Source: Chimaeribacter arupi
GTDB lineage: Bacteria > Pseudomonadota > Gammaproteobacteria > Enterobacterales > Enterobacteriaceae
Assembly (NCBI RefSeq): GCF_002858805.1
Contig: NZ_PJZI01000045.1
Location: forward strand, 1-35,306
Direction of reading: 5' to 3'
DNA: 35,306 nucleotides
The notes under the pieces were generated by a model that did not search any database, was not told the DNA's origin, and saw only the letters and a list, made by a program, of their open reading frames with translations. Of the stretch, positions 10,196 through 20,548 are shown in pieces (the stretch's first letter is position 1; each line of letters opens with the position of its first letter). The translations under genes and the position numbers were made by a program.

Positions 10196-10211
10196 AGTTT
10201 ATCCTGTTTTA
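10196..10211. promoter_or_regulatory. weak PhoP-box-like direct repeat
   Basis: The plus strand reads AGTTTATCCTGTTTTA, giving GTTTA and TTTTA 10 bp apart start to start. The PhoP box is a direct repeat of (G/T)GTTTA with 11-bp phasing, so this is only a partial match. It lies about 140 bp from rstA and about 120 bp from the unknown gene at 10332. It is listed because rstA is PhoP-controlled in E. coli. Confidence 0.2.
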
Positions 10212-10331
10212 TGAATGGACTGTTGCTGGCAATCCCCCAGCCGGTTATGCCATGATAAGCGCCGTTACCTTTGAAACGTCTTTTCAATGAATCATTTCAA
10301 TGCCAAACACTGGCCAGGAGAGGAACAGGGG

Positions 10332-10745
10332 ATGACGACAGATCGCCTTGCATCCGTTGCGGGCAGTGAACGAGTCTGCTTCAATTACATGGAGTATCTC
10401 TCTGCGTCGTGCAAGAAACAGTGGCGTTTCGTTGATGCGATTTATGGTGTCCTGCCCATTTTTGGTCTGGTGCTGAAATCCCGCGCGGTGGATGCCCAGT
10501 CGCGGCAGGAGCAACTCAAGGAACTGGCGTTGCAGGTGGTCTCCACCCAGGTCAGTGACGAAGTGAATATTGCCCGGCTGATTTTGCTGGCCAGGCAGCA
10601 GGGGTTGCGTACGGTAGACATCTGCCTGCCTTACGCGCTGACGCCGGAACAACTGGCTGTGGTGCGGGAGGAGTGCGAGCAGGATGTGATGCTGGAGCAA
10701 CACGGTGAATGTCTGACCGTCACCCTGAATGCCGCCACGCATTAA
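10332..10745 (+). CDS. protein of unknown function (137 residues)
   Basis: I do not recognise this gene. The product is soluble-looking, with a moderately hydrophobic stretch WRFVDAIYGVLPIFGLVL (about 31-48), a charged middle and four cysteines. It has no signal peptide. Start choice: ATG at 10332 follows GGAGAGGA at correct spacing, while the in-frame ATG at 10287 has no ribosome site. It is divergent from rstA and ends just before a strong bidirectional terminator shared with ydgI. In E. coli the space between rstA and ydgI holds ydgC and folM; this protein resembles neither. Codon and base use look like the neighbours, and the good ribosome site plus terminator support a real gene. Confidence 0.75.
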   Translation: MTTDRLASVAGSERVCFNYMEYLSASCKKQWRFVDAIYGVLPIFGLVLKSRAVDAQSRQEQLKELALQVVSTQVSDEVNIARLILLARQQGLRTVDICLPYALTPEQLAVVREECEQDVMLEQHGECLTVTLNAATH

Positions 10746-10761
10746 GCGCGCGTGCTGAGAT

Positions 10762-10794
10762 AAAAAAGGCCGTATCTTTCGATACGGCCTTTTT
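10762..10794. terminator. bidirectional terminator between the unknown gene and ydgI
   Basis: The stem GGCCGTATC/GATACGGCC with a TTTC loop has TTTTT on its right and AAAAAA on its left, so it can stop both the gene ending at 10745 and ydgI coming from the other side. Confidence 0.9.
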
Positions 10795-10814
10795 GTTTTC
10801 TGCGGTTGCCCGGT

Positions 10815-12206
10815 TTACTGCATCATCATCCAGCCGGCCGGCAGGCTTGCCAGCAGCAGCAGGGCGACGCCCGTCCACTCCAGCCGGTTCAGGGCCTTCG
10901 GTGCCGCATGGCCGCGGCGGGCATACAGGAACACCAGCACACCCGGCGCATACAGCAGCACCGACAGCAGCAGGTGCATCAGCCCGGAGGCGTAGAGCAT
11001 CCACACGCCATAGGCGCAGGCCCCACATGCGGCCAGCGTCAGGCGCAGGTCACGGCGCTGGCGGGCCAGCTTGAATAAGAATGCACCCACCAGCAGGTAA
11101 GGCACCAGAATCATCTCGGAGGCGATGGTCAACAGGTTGTTATAATCGCTGCCGGTCAGCCAGATCAGCACCAGCGACAGCTGCACGGAGCCGTTGGTCA
11201 TCCAGAGTGACGGGGCCGGGGCGTCATATTTGTTCTGCCCGTGGAAAATACGCGGGAAGGCACCCTGTTCAGCCGCCAGCAGCGGCACTTCCGCTGCCAT
11301 AATGGTCCAGCTCAGGTAGGCGCCGCACACCGAAATAATCAGCCCGGCGGCGATAATGATCTGGCCGTAAGGCCCCATCAGATCCACCATCAGCCCGGCC
11401 ATCGACGGGTTACGCATCTCCGCCAGCTCCGCACGCGGCAGCACGCCGAGTGACAGCAGGGTAATCAGCAGGTAGACGCCGAGCGCGCTCACCACCGCCA
11501 GCATCGTTGCGCGGCCGACGTCACGTTTGTTCTTCGCCCGTGCGGACACCACCACCGCGCCCTCCACACCGATAAACACCCACAGCGTAAACAGCATGGT
11601 GTCTTTCACCTGTTGCCACACCGGGGTACCCAGCGCCAGGCCTTTGAAGTCCAGTTTGAACGTGTCGAGCTTAAAGGCGAGGGCGGCCAGCACCACAAAC
11701 AACCCCAGCGGCAGCAGCTTGGCCAGCGTGGCCGCCATATTGATCCCGGCGGCGGTTTTCACCCCGCGCAGCACCAGCGCATGCACGCCCCACAGCAGGA
11801 TCGATTCGCCGATCAGCGCCTGCCAGGTGTTGCCGTCACCAAAGATGACCCTGTCCGGCGTGTCGGTAAAGAAGCTTATCGCCGCAAACACAATCACCAG
11901 ATAAGAGACGTTGGCGATCACCGCGCAGAGCCAGTAGCCCCAGGCGGAACAGAAGCCGATCAGTTCGCCGAAGCCCTCTTTGGCATAGGTGAAGATGCCG
12001 CCGTCCAGATCCGGCCGTAACCGGGAGATCAGCAGCATCGCCATCGCCAGGAAAAGAATGCCGACGCCGGTAATGCCCCAGCCGATCAGCAGGGCGGCGG
12101 GGCTGGCAACGGCCGCCATATTTTGCGGCAGGCTGAAGACACCGGCCCCCAGCATGGAGCTGAGCACCAGCGCGGTGAGTGCGGTTAACCCTAGTTTTTT
12201 TTCCAA
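10815..12206 (-). CDS. ydgI: APC-family amino-acid antiporter YdgI (ArcD type)
   Basis: This inner-membrane transporter of 463 residues, with about 12 membrane spans, matches E. coli YdgI nearly throughout (MEKKLGL at the N-terminus, GAGVFSLPQNMAAVASPAALLIGWGITG in the first helices). The GVEGAVVVSARAKNKRDVG segment between helices 6 and 7 is typical of the basic amino-acid/polyamine antiporter group. By family it would exchange arginine and ornithine, but the substrate is not proven by sequence. The start codon is TTG, kept because the residues after it align exactly with the E. coli N-terminus; GGAA lies seven bases upstream. The gene is downstream of ydgH on the same strand, separated by a terminator, and ends at the shared bidirectional terminator. 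Confidence 0.93.
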   Translation of the reverse strand: MEKKLGLTALTALVLSSMLGAGVFSLPQNMAAVASPAALLIGWGITGVGILFLAMAMLLISRLRPDLDGGIFTYAKEGFGELIGFCSAWGYWLCAVIANVSYLVIVFAAISFFTDTPDRVIFGDGNTWQALIGESILLWGVHALVLRGVKTAAGINMAATLAKLLPLGLFVVLAALAFKLDTFKLDFKGLALGTPVWQQVKDTMLFTLWVFIGVEGAVVVSARAKNKRDVGRATMLAVVSALGVYLLITLLSLGVLPRAELAEMRNPSMAGLMVDLMGPYGQIIIAAGLIISVCGAYLSWTIMAAEVPLLAAEQGAFPRIFHGQNKYDAPAPSLWMTNGSVQLSLVLIWLTGSDYNNLLTIASEMILVPYLLVGAFLFKLARQRRDLRLTLAACGACAYGVWMLYASGLMHLLLSVLLYAPGVLVFLYARRGHAAPKALNRLEWTGVALLLLASLPAGWMMMQ

Positions 12207-12425
12207 TGTCCTATTCCAATGCAGAATAAATGACCAAGTGTTAAATTCAAGTCAGCACAATGTTGCTGCGCCGCTTACTTATGTCGGGGGATTGCCCTGA
12301 AAAAGTGGGCAGATTCTACGGAGTGATGCCGGGCGATGCAATGATTGCGGCATAAAATTATGCAGGCGATCCGCATAAATAAACAACGCGGCTTCCCGCC
12401 CGCCGGGACGTGGCGGAAAAGCCAA

Positions 12426-12451
12426 TAAAAAAAGGCAGCCGGGGCTGCCTT
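12426..12451 (-). terminator. rho-independent terminator of ydgH
   Basis: On the minus strand the stem AAGGCAGCC/GGCTGCCTT is followed by TTTTT and lies 17 nt past the ydgH stop codon. Confidence 0.85.
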
Positions 12452-12467
12452 GGCAAAATGGGGCAGA

Positions 12468-13427
12468 TTACTTGTAAAGATCGGCGCTGATGGTCAGGTT
12501 GCCGCCGCTCTGGTTCTGTTCCCACTGGCGGGTGATGTGGTAGTACTTCGCGCCTTTGTCTGCGGCACGCTTGGCGACTTCCGACGAGATGTCGGTCATG
12601 CTGCCGAAGTGGCCGGTGAAGGTCACGGAGTCGAACGGCACCATCTGCGCCGCCGTGGCGTTATTCAGTTCCTGAATTTTGGTTCCGTTCGGCAAGGTCA
12701 CGGTGTAGCGTTCACCGGTGGAGGACTGGGTCTCAAAGAAACGGCCTACGTCACGGCTTGGTGTGCCGGAAGAGGCCACGCCTGGGATCTCCACCTTCTC
12801 TGCGGCCGCACCGCCGGTCGCCAACGCGGCTTTCGCGGCGTCAGAATCGGCCGGGATCACATCCGGGCTTTGCAGTTTGCGTTCTTTGGCATCTTTCTTA
12901 TACACATAAGCCGTCACGAACTGGTTGCCGCCCTGGTTGGCGTCAATCTGGCGGACAATAAAGAACGCATCCGCGTCTTTTTTCGCCGCGGCTTTGGAGA
13001 CGGCGTCGCTGATGTCCGGCTGGCTGCGGAAGAAGCCGCTGACGGTCACCGTGTCATACGGTTCCAGGCGGTAGGCTTCCGGCTTCGGCAGCTCACGCAC
13101 TCCGTTGAAAACGCGGTATTCGGTTTTTTGCGTATCCGCGGCGTTGGTGTCGTTGTGGTAAAGGTCGGCCGTAACCCGCCAGTTGCCGCCATTGTTGCTA
13201 TTATTGATGTCCTGAATATAGAAGGCATCCGCCCCTTGTTTATCCGCTTTACGGGACACGGCTGTCGCCGCCTCGTTAATGGCGTTGAACCGGCCGCTGA
13301 CGGTGATGCGGTCAAACGGTTTCAGGGCTGCGGCTTTCTCTGGAGTAAGTTCCTGCGCGGCGTGAGCAGCAGAGAGCGCAGAAATTGAAAACAGGGCTGA
13401 TGCGATAATCGTGTTCTTCAGCTTCAT
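12468..13427 (-). CDS. ydgH: periplasmic protein YdgH (three DUF1471 domains)
   Basis: This 319-residue protein has a signal peptide (MKLKNTIIASALFSISALSAAHA) and three DUF1471 (YdgH/BhsA/McbA) domains. Each has the pattern 'PFD-x-(V/I)-T-(V/F)-(S/T)-G' followed by 'AdAFyi...N.GG.w.vtAdlYk': roughly 22-100, 110-185 and 245-319. E. coli YdgH (314) has the same plan. The family is linked to stress resistance and biofilm traits; the molecular role is unknown. The ATG at 13427 has AAAGGA upstream; the open frame reaches 13451 but the extra residues would precede the signal peptide. A possible RstA-type site lies about 55 bp upstream. Confidence 0.95.
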   Translation of the reverse strand: MKLKNTIIASALFSISALSAAHAAQELTPEKAAALKPFDRITVSGRFNAINEAATAVSRKADKQGADAFYIQDINNSNNGGNWRVTADLYHNDTNAADTQKTEYRVFNGVRELPKPEAYRLEPYDTVTVSGFFRSQPDISDAVSKAAAKKDADAFFIVRQIDANQGGNQFVTAYVYKKDAKERKLQSPDVIPADSDAAKAALATGGAAAEKVEIPGVASSGTPSRDVGRFFETQSSTGERYTVTLPNGTKIQELNNATAAQMVPFDSVTFTGHFGSMTDISSEVAKRAADKGAKYYHITRQWEQNQSGGNLTISADLYK

Positions 13428-13481
13428 AATAAATCCTTTCGCCTTGCGCATTTACATAAGTAACGTGCTGACTTCTTGTTA

Positions 13482-13496
13482 TGTAACAGTAATGTA
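13482..13496 (-). promoter_or_regulatory. RstA-box-like site upstream of ydgH
   Basis: The minus strand reads TACATTACTGTTACA, which is the two RstA half-sites TACAT and GTTACA with a 4-nt rather than 3-nt spacer. A palindromic TTACTTATGTAA lies beside it at about 13452-13463. It sits 55-70 bp upstream of the ydgH start. The altered spacing makes binding uncertain. Confidence 0.35.
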
Positions 13497-13846
13497 TAAC
13501 AAAACAGCGATAATTATTACATGTAAACAGGTTAGGTGTCTCAGCTATTTATGTCACCTGCCGCGAAGACACAGGGTAGCCGGCGCGGACGGGGTTAATG
13601 CCATAATGTGAAGTAGTTTTGCTTATAACGCAATGCAGCGCATAAACAGCAATAATTAACACTATTCTAACCTTCAGGCAGGCCGCGCCGGTCACCGCAT
13701 GGCAACAGGTTTTAGCTCAACGGCGATAGTTTGCAAATATTTAGACAAAATGTTGCTTTTATTTGAAATGAAAAGCGTAAAAAAGCGTGCTGCCTTCCAT
13801 TTTTAACAAAAAAAGTCCGGCCTGCTGGGCGCTTTATAGATCATAG

Positions 13847-15520
<1,674 letters not shown>

Positions 15521-15530
15521 GAGGCCTTAT

Positions 15531-16922
15531 ATGTCTGAAGGATTGGTTACTGCAGCATATATTGTTGCCGCTGTTCTGTTTATTTTCAGCCTGGCTGGGC
15601 TGTCGAAACATGAAACCTCACGCCAGGGGAACCTCTTTGGCATCACCGGGATGGCGATTGCGTTGATTGCCACCATCCTCGGCCCCGATACCGGCCATGT
15701 CGGCTGGATTATTGTGGCGATGCTGATTGGCGGGGCCATCGGCATCCACCTGGCGCGTAAAGTTGAAATGACAGAAATGCCGGAGCTGGTGGCGGTGCTG
15801 CACAGCTTTGTCGGGCTGGCGGCGGTGCTGGTGGGGTTCAACAGCTACCTGGACCACGGCAGTGCGCCGATGATGCCGGTGATGGAAAACATCCACCTGA
15901 CCGAAGTGTTCCTCGGGATCTTTATCGGTGCGGTGACCTTTACCGGCTCGATTGTGGCGTTCGGCAAACTGCGCGGCAAAATCTCCTCCAAACCGCTGAT
16001 GCTGCCGAACCGGCATAAGCTGAACCTGGCCGCGCTGGTGGTGTCCGCGATGATGCTGATCATCTTTGTGCGCACTGACAGCGCCGGCTGGCAAGCCTTT
16101 GCCCTGCTGGTGATGACGCTGGTGGCCCTGGCGTTCGGCTGGCATCTGGTGGCCTCGATTGGCGGTGCAGACATGCCGGTGGTGGTATCGATGCTGAACT
16201 CCTACTCCGGGTGGGCAGCGGCGGCGGCCGGTTTCATGCTGAGCAATGACCTGCTGATCGTGACCGGGGCGCTGGTCGGCTCCTCCGGTGCGATTCTCTC
16301 CTACATTATGTGCAAGGCGATGAACCGCTCGTTTATCAGCGTGATTGCCGGGGGCTTCGGCACGGACGGATCGTCCACCGGCGAGGCCGAAGAGATGGGC
16401 GAGTACCGTGAAACCACGGCGGAAGAGGTGGCTGAGCTGCTGAAAAACTCCACCTCCGTGATCATCACCCCCGGCTACGGCATGGCGGTGGCGCAGGCGC
16501 AATACCCGGTGCATGACATCACCGCCAAACTGCGCGCGCGCGGCATCACGGTGCGTTTCGGCATCCACCCGGTCGCCGGGCGGTTACCGGGCCACATGAA
16601 CGTGCTGCTGGCGGAAGCCAAAGTGCCGTATGACATCGTGCTGGAGATGGATGAGATCAATGAGGATTTCAGCGACACCGACACGGTGCTGGTGATCGGC
16701 GCAAATGACACGGTCAACCCGGCGGCGCAGGACGACCCGCGCAGCCCGATTGCCGGGATGCCGGTGCTGGAAGTGTGGAAAGCGCAGAATGTGATTGTGT
16801 TTAAACGCTCAATGAACACCGGCTATGCCGGGGTGCAGAACCCGCTGTTCTTCAAGGAAAACACCCAGATGCTGTTTGGCGATGCCAAAGAGAGCGTGGA
16901 CAACATCCTGCGGGCGCTGTAA
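15531..16922 (+). CDS. pntB: proton-translocating NAD(P) transhydrogenase, beta subunit PntB
   Basis: The 463-residue protein aligns with E. coli PntB (462). About nine membrane helices (roughly 1-260) complete domain II. The C-terminal domain III (about 290-463) binds NADP(H), with the [13 protein letters not shown] loop and the [14 protein letters not shown] segment conserved. The ribosome site is AGAGG. It is the last gene of the pntAB operon, followed by a strong hairpin terminator. Confidence 0.98.
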   Translation: MSEGLVTAAYIVAAVLFIFSLAGLSKHETSRQGNLFGITGMAIALIATILGPDTGHVGWIIVAMLIGGAIGIHLARKVEMTEMPELVAVLHSFVGLAAVLVGFNSYLDHGSAPMMPVMENIHLTEVFLGIFIGAVTFTGSIVAFGKLRGKISSKPLMLPNRHKLNLAALVVSAMMLIIFVRTDSAGWQAFALLVMTLVALAFGWHLVASIGGADMPVVVSMLNSYSGWAAAAAGFMLSNDLLIVTGALVGSSGAILSYIMCKAMNRSFISVIAGGFGTDGSSTGEAEEMGEYRETTAEEVAELLKNSTSVIITPGYGMAVAQAQYPVHDITAKLRARGITVRFGIHPVAGRLPGHMNVLLAEAKVPYDIVLEMDEINEDFSDTDTVLVIGANDTVNPAAQDDPRSPIAGMPVLEVWKAQNVIVFKRSMNTGYAGVQNPLFFKENTQMLFGDAKESVDNILRAL

Positions 16923-16982
16923 CCGCCGGGAAACCACGGGAAACACCTCGTCACGTTATTCAGAAATAAACGTGCAGAAAAT

Positions 16983-17009
16983 AAAAGGGTCGCCGCGGCG
17001 ACCCTTTTT
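16983..17009. terminator. terminator of pntAB, able to act in both directions
   Basis: A 12-bp stem AAAAGGGTCGCC/GGCGACCCTTTT with a 2-nt GC centre is followed by a T. The plus-strand T run is five long, and the minus strand has TTTTATTTT, so it could also stop uspE read-through. Confidence 0.88.
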
Positions 17010-17068
17010 GCTGCCTGTTGACAGGCTTTTGCCTTTGACCCGCGTTTGCCGGTAACGGCGGCCCGGCG

Positions 17069-18067
17069 TCAGGCAACCGGGTTATTTTCGCTGGGCGGGG
17101 TAGGCTCCGCCGTCGGCATCTTCGGTTCCTGCTGCTCCGCTTCCAGCGGACAGACAAAATCATCCGGTTTCAGCGCAAGCAGGTCACATTTCAGGTGATC
17201 GATCACATGTTCCGTGGTGTTGCCGATAAAGGCCGCTGAAATCCCGGTGCGGCCGATGGTGCCCAGCACCACCACCCCGGCCTGAAGGTGCTCAGCCAGA
17301 TCGGGGATCACCTCTTCCGGCAGCCCTTTTTCAACGTGGGTCATCTCTTCGCCCAGGCCGAATTTCTGCCGCAGGCTTTTCATCGCCAGCAGGTGCTGGC
17401 CGCGGATCGCATCGTTATAGACGCTGGGGTCAAAGTCCGGCAGCTCAATGGCGATATTGATCGGCGTGACCGGATAGGCACCGACCAGATGCACTTCGGT
17501 CTGGTTGACATTTTTCGCCAGCGCCAGCGTCTCGCTCACCAGTTTCAGGTTGAGCGGGTCGTGGTACGGCTCCTCACTGGAAAGGTTGACTGCCACCAGC
17601 GCTTTGCCGCCTTCCGGCCACGGCTGGTCTTTGACCATCCAGACCGGGCAGGGGCATTTGCGCAGCAGGTTCCAGTCGGTGGGGGTGAAAATCACCGACT
17701 CCAGCCGGTCATGCTGGTGGGTCATTTTCAGCACCAGATCGTGCTTCTCGGCCAGCACTTCCTGGATGATCGCTTCATAAGGGCGGTTATGCCACACCAC
17801 TTTGATCTCGATCGGGACCCCGGCATCAATATAGTGACGGCACTGCTCACTAATCCAGGCTGCCCGCTGGCTGATCACGCCCTGACGCATGGCAGTCCGT
17901 TCATCAGGCGAAAGCAGGGTGGTCATTTCATACGAGAAATCATAAATGGACAAAAAGGCTTTGATGCGCCCGCCATTGTGCTGCACCAGGTAAACCGCGC
18001 GCCGCAGGGCGGGCTGGTCATCCTGGTTGGGGTCAATTGCCACCAGCAGATGTTGATAATTCGCCAT
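17069..18067 (-). CDS. uspE: universal stress protein UspE
   Basis: Two tandem Usp domains (about 1-150 and 155-305) identify UspE; the protein is 332 residues against 316 in E. coli. The second domain has [21 protein letters not shown], the phosphate-loop type segment of the family. UspE is a cytoplasmic stress protein linked to stationary phase, motility and adhesion. The C-terminal 25 residues (rich in E, P and T) extend beyond the E. coli protein and are probably disordered. The start at 18067 has a very strong GAGGAGG site; the frame remains open upstream to 18163 without another good site. It is downstream of fnr on the same strand, with an FNR-like site and a long hairpin between them. 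Confidence 0.95.
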   Translation of the reverse strand: MANYQHLLVAIDPNQDDQPALRRAVYLVQHNGGRIKAFLSIYDFSYEMTTLLSPDERTAMRQGVISQRAAWISEQCRHYIDAGVPIEIKVVWHNRPYEAIIQEVLAEKHDLVLKMTHQHDRLESVIFTPTDWNLLRKCPCPVWMVKDQPWPEGGKALVAVNLSSEEPYHDPLNLKLVSETLALAKNVNQTEVHLVGAYPVTPINIAIELPDFDPSVYNDAIRGQHLLAMKSLRQKFGLGEEMTHVEKGLPEEVIPDLAEHLQAGVVVLGTIGRTGISAAFIGNTTEHVIDHLKCDLLALKPDDFVCPLEAEQQEPKMPTAEPTPPSENNPVA

Positions 18068-18155
18068 AAGGTCCTCCTCACAGAGCTGTAAAATACAGAC
18101 TGTCAGCTTACAGAGTAACTCAACATTGGCGAACAGGACAGACGGAGAAGTGAGT

Positions 18156-18188
18156 CGGATCAATAAATTGCTTGAATTTATTGATCCG
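18156..18188. repeat. perfect 14-bp inverted repeat between fnr and uspE
   Basis: The arms CGGATCAATAAATT and AATTTATTGATCCG are exactly complementary, with a 5-nt spacer. There is no T run after it on either strand, so it is not a standard terminator. The right arm overlaps the FNR-like site at 18181-18194. It could slow or process the fnr transcript, or be a protein-binding dyad for the uspE promoter. Confidence 0.8.
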
Positions 18189-18194
18189 GACCAA
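18181..18194. promoter_or_regulatory. FNR-box-like site upstream of uspE
   Basis: TTGATCCGGACCAA matches the FNR consensus TTGATNNNNATCAA at nine of ten fixed positions. It lies about 115 bp upstream of the uspE start codon. Confidence 0.5.
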
Positions 18195-18226
18195 TAGACA
18201 ACTTGTATCAGTAACCGCCGGGAAAA

Positions 18227-18982
18227 TCAGGCAACCTGACGCGGGTTTCCGGCAAGCTGGGCCAGCGCATCGCCATTTTCAATGGTGATGTACTTGCCTT
18301 TCACGCTGAGGATCTCACTTTTCTGGAAACGGCCGAGCAGGCGGCTGATGGTTTCCACGGTTAAGCCGAGATAGTTGCCGATGTCACCACGGGTCATGGT
18401 GAGGCGGAACTCACGCGGGGAGAAGCCGCGCTGGGCAAAACGGCGTGCCAGGTTGTAAATAAAGGCGGCCAGCCGCTCCTCCGCATTTTTCTTGGAGAGC
18501 AGCAGGATCATGTCCTGATCGCCTTTAATTTCGCCGCTCATCAGGCGCATCATCTGCTGGCGCAGGTTAGGCATCTTGCCGGAGAGGTCATCCAGCGTCT
18601 CGAACGGGATTTCGCACACCATCGACGTTTCGAGCGCCTGGGCAAAACTCGGGTGCTGATGGGTACTGATGGCATCAAACCCCACCAGATCGCCCGCCAG
18701 ATGGAACCCGGTGATCTGCTCGTCACCCTGTTCAGTGATGGTATAGCTTTTGATGGTGCCGGAGCGGATGGCGTACAGTGATTTCAGTTCGTCGCCCGCC
18801 TGGAAAAGCGCCTGTCCTTTCTGAATCGGCTTCTTCCTTTCGATAATATTATCGAGCTGATCGAGTTCATGTTCGTTCAGGGTGAAGGGAATGCACAATT
18901 GGCTGATGCTGCAATCCTGGCAATGGATGGCACAACCGCCAGACTGGATACGTCGAATGATTCGCTGTTTTTCTGGGATCAT
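18227..18982 (-). CDS. fnr: oxygen-sensing transcription regulator FNR
   Basis: This 251-residue protein is almost identical to E. coli FNR (250), with one extra residue near the N-terminus. The four [4Fe-4S] ligands are visible as Cys21, Cys24, Cys30 and Cys123 (E. coli 20, 23, 29 and 122); Cys17 is the extra non-ligand cysteine. The CRP-type sensor domain covers about 30-160, and the DNA-binding helix-turn-helix contains [15 protein letters not shown] (about 208-222), whose E-SR pattern reads the TTGAT half-site. FNR switches anaerobic genes on and represses aerobic ones. An FNR box upstream suggests autoregulation as in E. coli. Neighbours ogt and uspE are the same as in E. coli. Confidence 0.98.
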   Translation of the reverse strand: MIPEKQRIIRRIQSGGCAIHCQDCSISQLCIPFTLNEHELDQLDNIIERKKPIQKGQALFQAGDELKSLYAIRSGTIKSYTITEQGDEQITGFHLAGDLVGFDAISTHQHPSFAQALETSMVCEIPFETLDDLSGKMPNLRQQMMRLMSGEIKGDQDMILLLSKKNAEERLAAFIYNLARRFAQRGFSPREFRLTMTRGDIGNYLGLTVETISRLLGRFQKSEILSVKGKYITIENGDALAQLAGNPRQVA

Positions 18983-19002
18983 AATAGTCGCTCAGGCAAG
19001 AA

Positions 19003-19016
19003 TTGATATTGGTCAA
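19003..19016. promoter_or_regulatory. FNR box in the fnr promoter
   Basis: TTGATATTGGTCAA (minus strand TTGACCAATATCAA) matches the FNR consensus at nine of ten fixed positions. It lies 20-35 bp before the fnr start codon, as in the autoregulated E. coli gene. Confidence 0.75.
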
Positions 19017-19269
19017 TTTTAACATCTTTTTTGGTCACTGATAAGCCACCCCAGAAGCGGTGTATGTCAAAAAAACGAGACAGGGCACGGAGTTAGCGAT
19101 AGGCACATGAAAATAAAGACTTATTTTGCATAGGGAAATAACAGATAAATCCGGCTGGCGTTATTTTGTGCAAAAAAAACGTGACACCAAGCGCAAAATA
19201 AAAAGAAAAGCGGCGAGCAGGCCGGAGAAAAAAGGGCGCTGCCGCTATTTATCAGCATTTAAATTTAAC

Positions 19270-19821
19270 TTAAAGCAAGCTTAACTGTTGTTTGTGCTGC
19301 ACCGGTGCCCGGCCGGGAACCCCTTCATGGTGCAGCAGCCACTGCTTACGGTTAACGCCCCCGGCATAGCCGGTCAGGGTGCCGTTCGCGCCAATCACCC
19401 GGTGGCAGGGCACCACAATACTTATCGGGTTTGCGCCGTTGGCGGTGCCCACAGCGCGTGACGCACCGGGTACGCCAAGCTGCTGCGCCAGCGCGCCGTA
19501 GCTGAGGGTCTGCCCGCAGGGAATGGTACGCAACGCGGCCCACACCTGCCGCTGGAACGCGGTGCCGCCGGTGGCGACCGGCAGGGTGTCGATAATGCCC
19601 AGATCGCCGCTGAAATAGGCCTCCAGCGCGCTGGCGAGGCCGTGCGGGTTCACCGCTTCGCGCAGCACAAACCCCGGCTTGGCGTAATGCAGCGCCAGTA
19701 ACCGCTGCATCCGGCCCTCAAACTCCTGCCACTCCACGCTGCGCAGGCAGCCTTGCTCATCCGCCACCACCAGCAGCTCGCCCAGCGGCGTCGGCATCTT
19801 CCCGATTAACAGTGTCAGCAT
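19270..19821 (-). CDS. ogt: methylated-DNA--protein-cysteine methyltransferase Ogt
   Basis: The 183-residue protein aligns with E. coli Ogt. The active-site motif PCHRVIG is present (about 138-144), preceded by the helix-turn-helix region with [19 protein letters not shown] and NANPIS-type asparagine hinge (ANGANPIS). It transfers alkyl groups from O6-alkylguanine and O4-alkylthymine to its own cysteine, a suicidal repair reaction. The ATG at 19821 has AGGAG at ideal spacing; a GTG two codons earlier is possible but worse placed. It ends with about 15 residues beyond the E. coli C-terminus. It is divergent from the NifM-like gene. Confidence 0.96.
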   Translation of the reverse strand: MLTLLIGKMPTPLGELLVVADEQGCLRSVEWQEFEGRMQRLLALHYAKPGFVLREAVNPHGLASALEAYFSGDLGIIDTLPVATGGTAFQRQVWAALRTIPCGQTLSYGALAQQLGVPGASRAVGTANGANPISIVVPCHRVIGANGTLTGYAGGVNRKQWLLHHEGVPGRAPVQHKQQLSLL

Positions 19822-19980
19822 CGTCACTCTCCTGAATGCTTGCCAGAACCTGCTTCAGTGTAACGCGCCGTGCCCCGGCAGTGTGCAGCTTTTTCTGCCT
19901 GGGTGCGGCCGCTGCACCGTCACCCGGCAACGCGGCGGTAAGGCAGGGCGCACGCAGCGCACAGGGGCGCCTTTGCACGC

Positions 19981-19996
19981 TGGCACAGCCTTTGCT
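19981..19996 (+). promoter_or_regulatory. sigma-54 (RpoN) -24/-12 promoter
   Basis: TGGCACAGCCTTTGCT matches the consensus TGGCACRNNNNTTGCW at every fixed position, with the preceding C also fitting. The GG and GC pairs are spaced exactly as required. Transcription would begin near 20007 and run into the NifM-like gene, whose ATG is at 20097. An upstream GGTGC/GCACC inverted repeat (19902-19918), about 80 bp before the promoter, might be an activator site but does not fit the NtrC or NifA consensus. Confidence 0.6.
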
Positions 19997-20096
19997 TGTG
20001 CTTTTTATCATGATGCGCCGTTAGATAGTGGCGTGCCGCCAGGTGCAGATCCGTTACCCCGCATACCCGTGCCGCACGGCGGCAAGAGGAGAGAGT

Positions 20097-20540
20097 ATGG
20101 CAGAGCAGGAGACCCGTTATCACGCCACGGAACCGGCATGGGCTGGCTACCCCCCGGCCACCCAGCCCGTGCGTCGCCCGGCGGGTGTTGTGCCGCAACA
20201 CCTGCCGGAGCGCCGGCAGGCCAGCCACCTGTTTCTTGCCTGCACCCCGGCGCAGGCCGCTGACACGGAGCAACGTATGCGCAGCCTTTACCAGCGTCTG
20301 TTAATCGACATCCGCCGCTTTCACCGGCTGGCGCAGCGCCACTCAGACGGCCCGCAGGCCGCCGCCGGGGGCGCACTCGGCTGGGTAACGCGCGGCATGT
20401 TGCCCGCCTGCCTGGAACGCGTGCTGTTCGCGCTGGACGCCGATACCTTAAGCCCGGTGTTCCGCTCGCCGGACGGTTTCCATGTGATTTATTGCAGCGG
20501 CATCCGGCCGCACGGCGTCTGGTTGCCCGACGCGGGGTAA
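20097..20540 (+). CDS. NifM-like parvulin-type peptidyl-prolyl isomerase
   Basis: The 147-residue product resembles the C-terminal half of NifM, the isomerase needed to mature the nitrogenase iron protein. The parvulin fold spans about residues 41-135: SHLFLA (43-48), the helix around YQRLLIDIRRFHRLAQRHSDGP, GGALGWVTRGML (91-102), FALDADTLSPVFRSPDGFHVIYC (to 133). Full NifM is about 265 residues, so the N-terminal helical half is absent. There is no signal peptide, so it acts in the cytoplasm. The ATG at 20097 follows AGAGGAGAG at good spacing. A sigma-54-type promoter lies 100 bp upstream. No nif gene is in the window. It converges on gpgS, and the hairpin at 20554-20579 lies between them. 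The target protein is unknown. Confidence 0.8.
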   Translation: MAEQETRYHATEPAWAGYPPATQPVRRPAGVVPQHLPERRQASHLFLACTPAQAADTEQRMRSLYQRLLIDIRRFHRLAQRHSDGPQAAAGGALGWVTRGMLPACLERVLFALDADTLSPVFRSPDGFHVIYCSGIRPHGVWLPDAG

Positions 20541-20548
20541 ACCGCCAT

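Noticed and set aside
19121-19201. Three TTATTTTG(T)GC-like elements between ogt and fnr
   Set aside because: Short and AT-rich; no known regulator consensus fits, and chance is a sufficient explanation.
19902-19918. GGTGC/GCACC inverted repeat as an NtrC or NifA site for the sigma-54 promoter
   Set aside because: The half-sites are in the opposite order to the NtrC consensus and it does not fit TGT-N10-ACA; only noted as a possible activator site.
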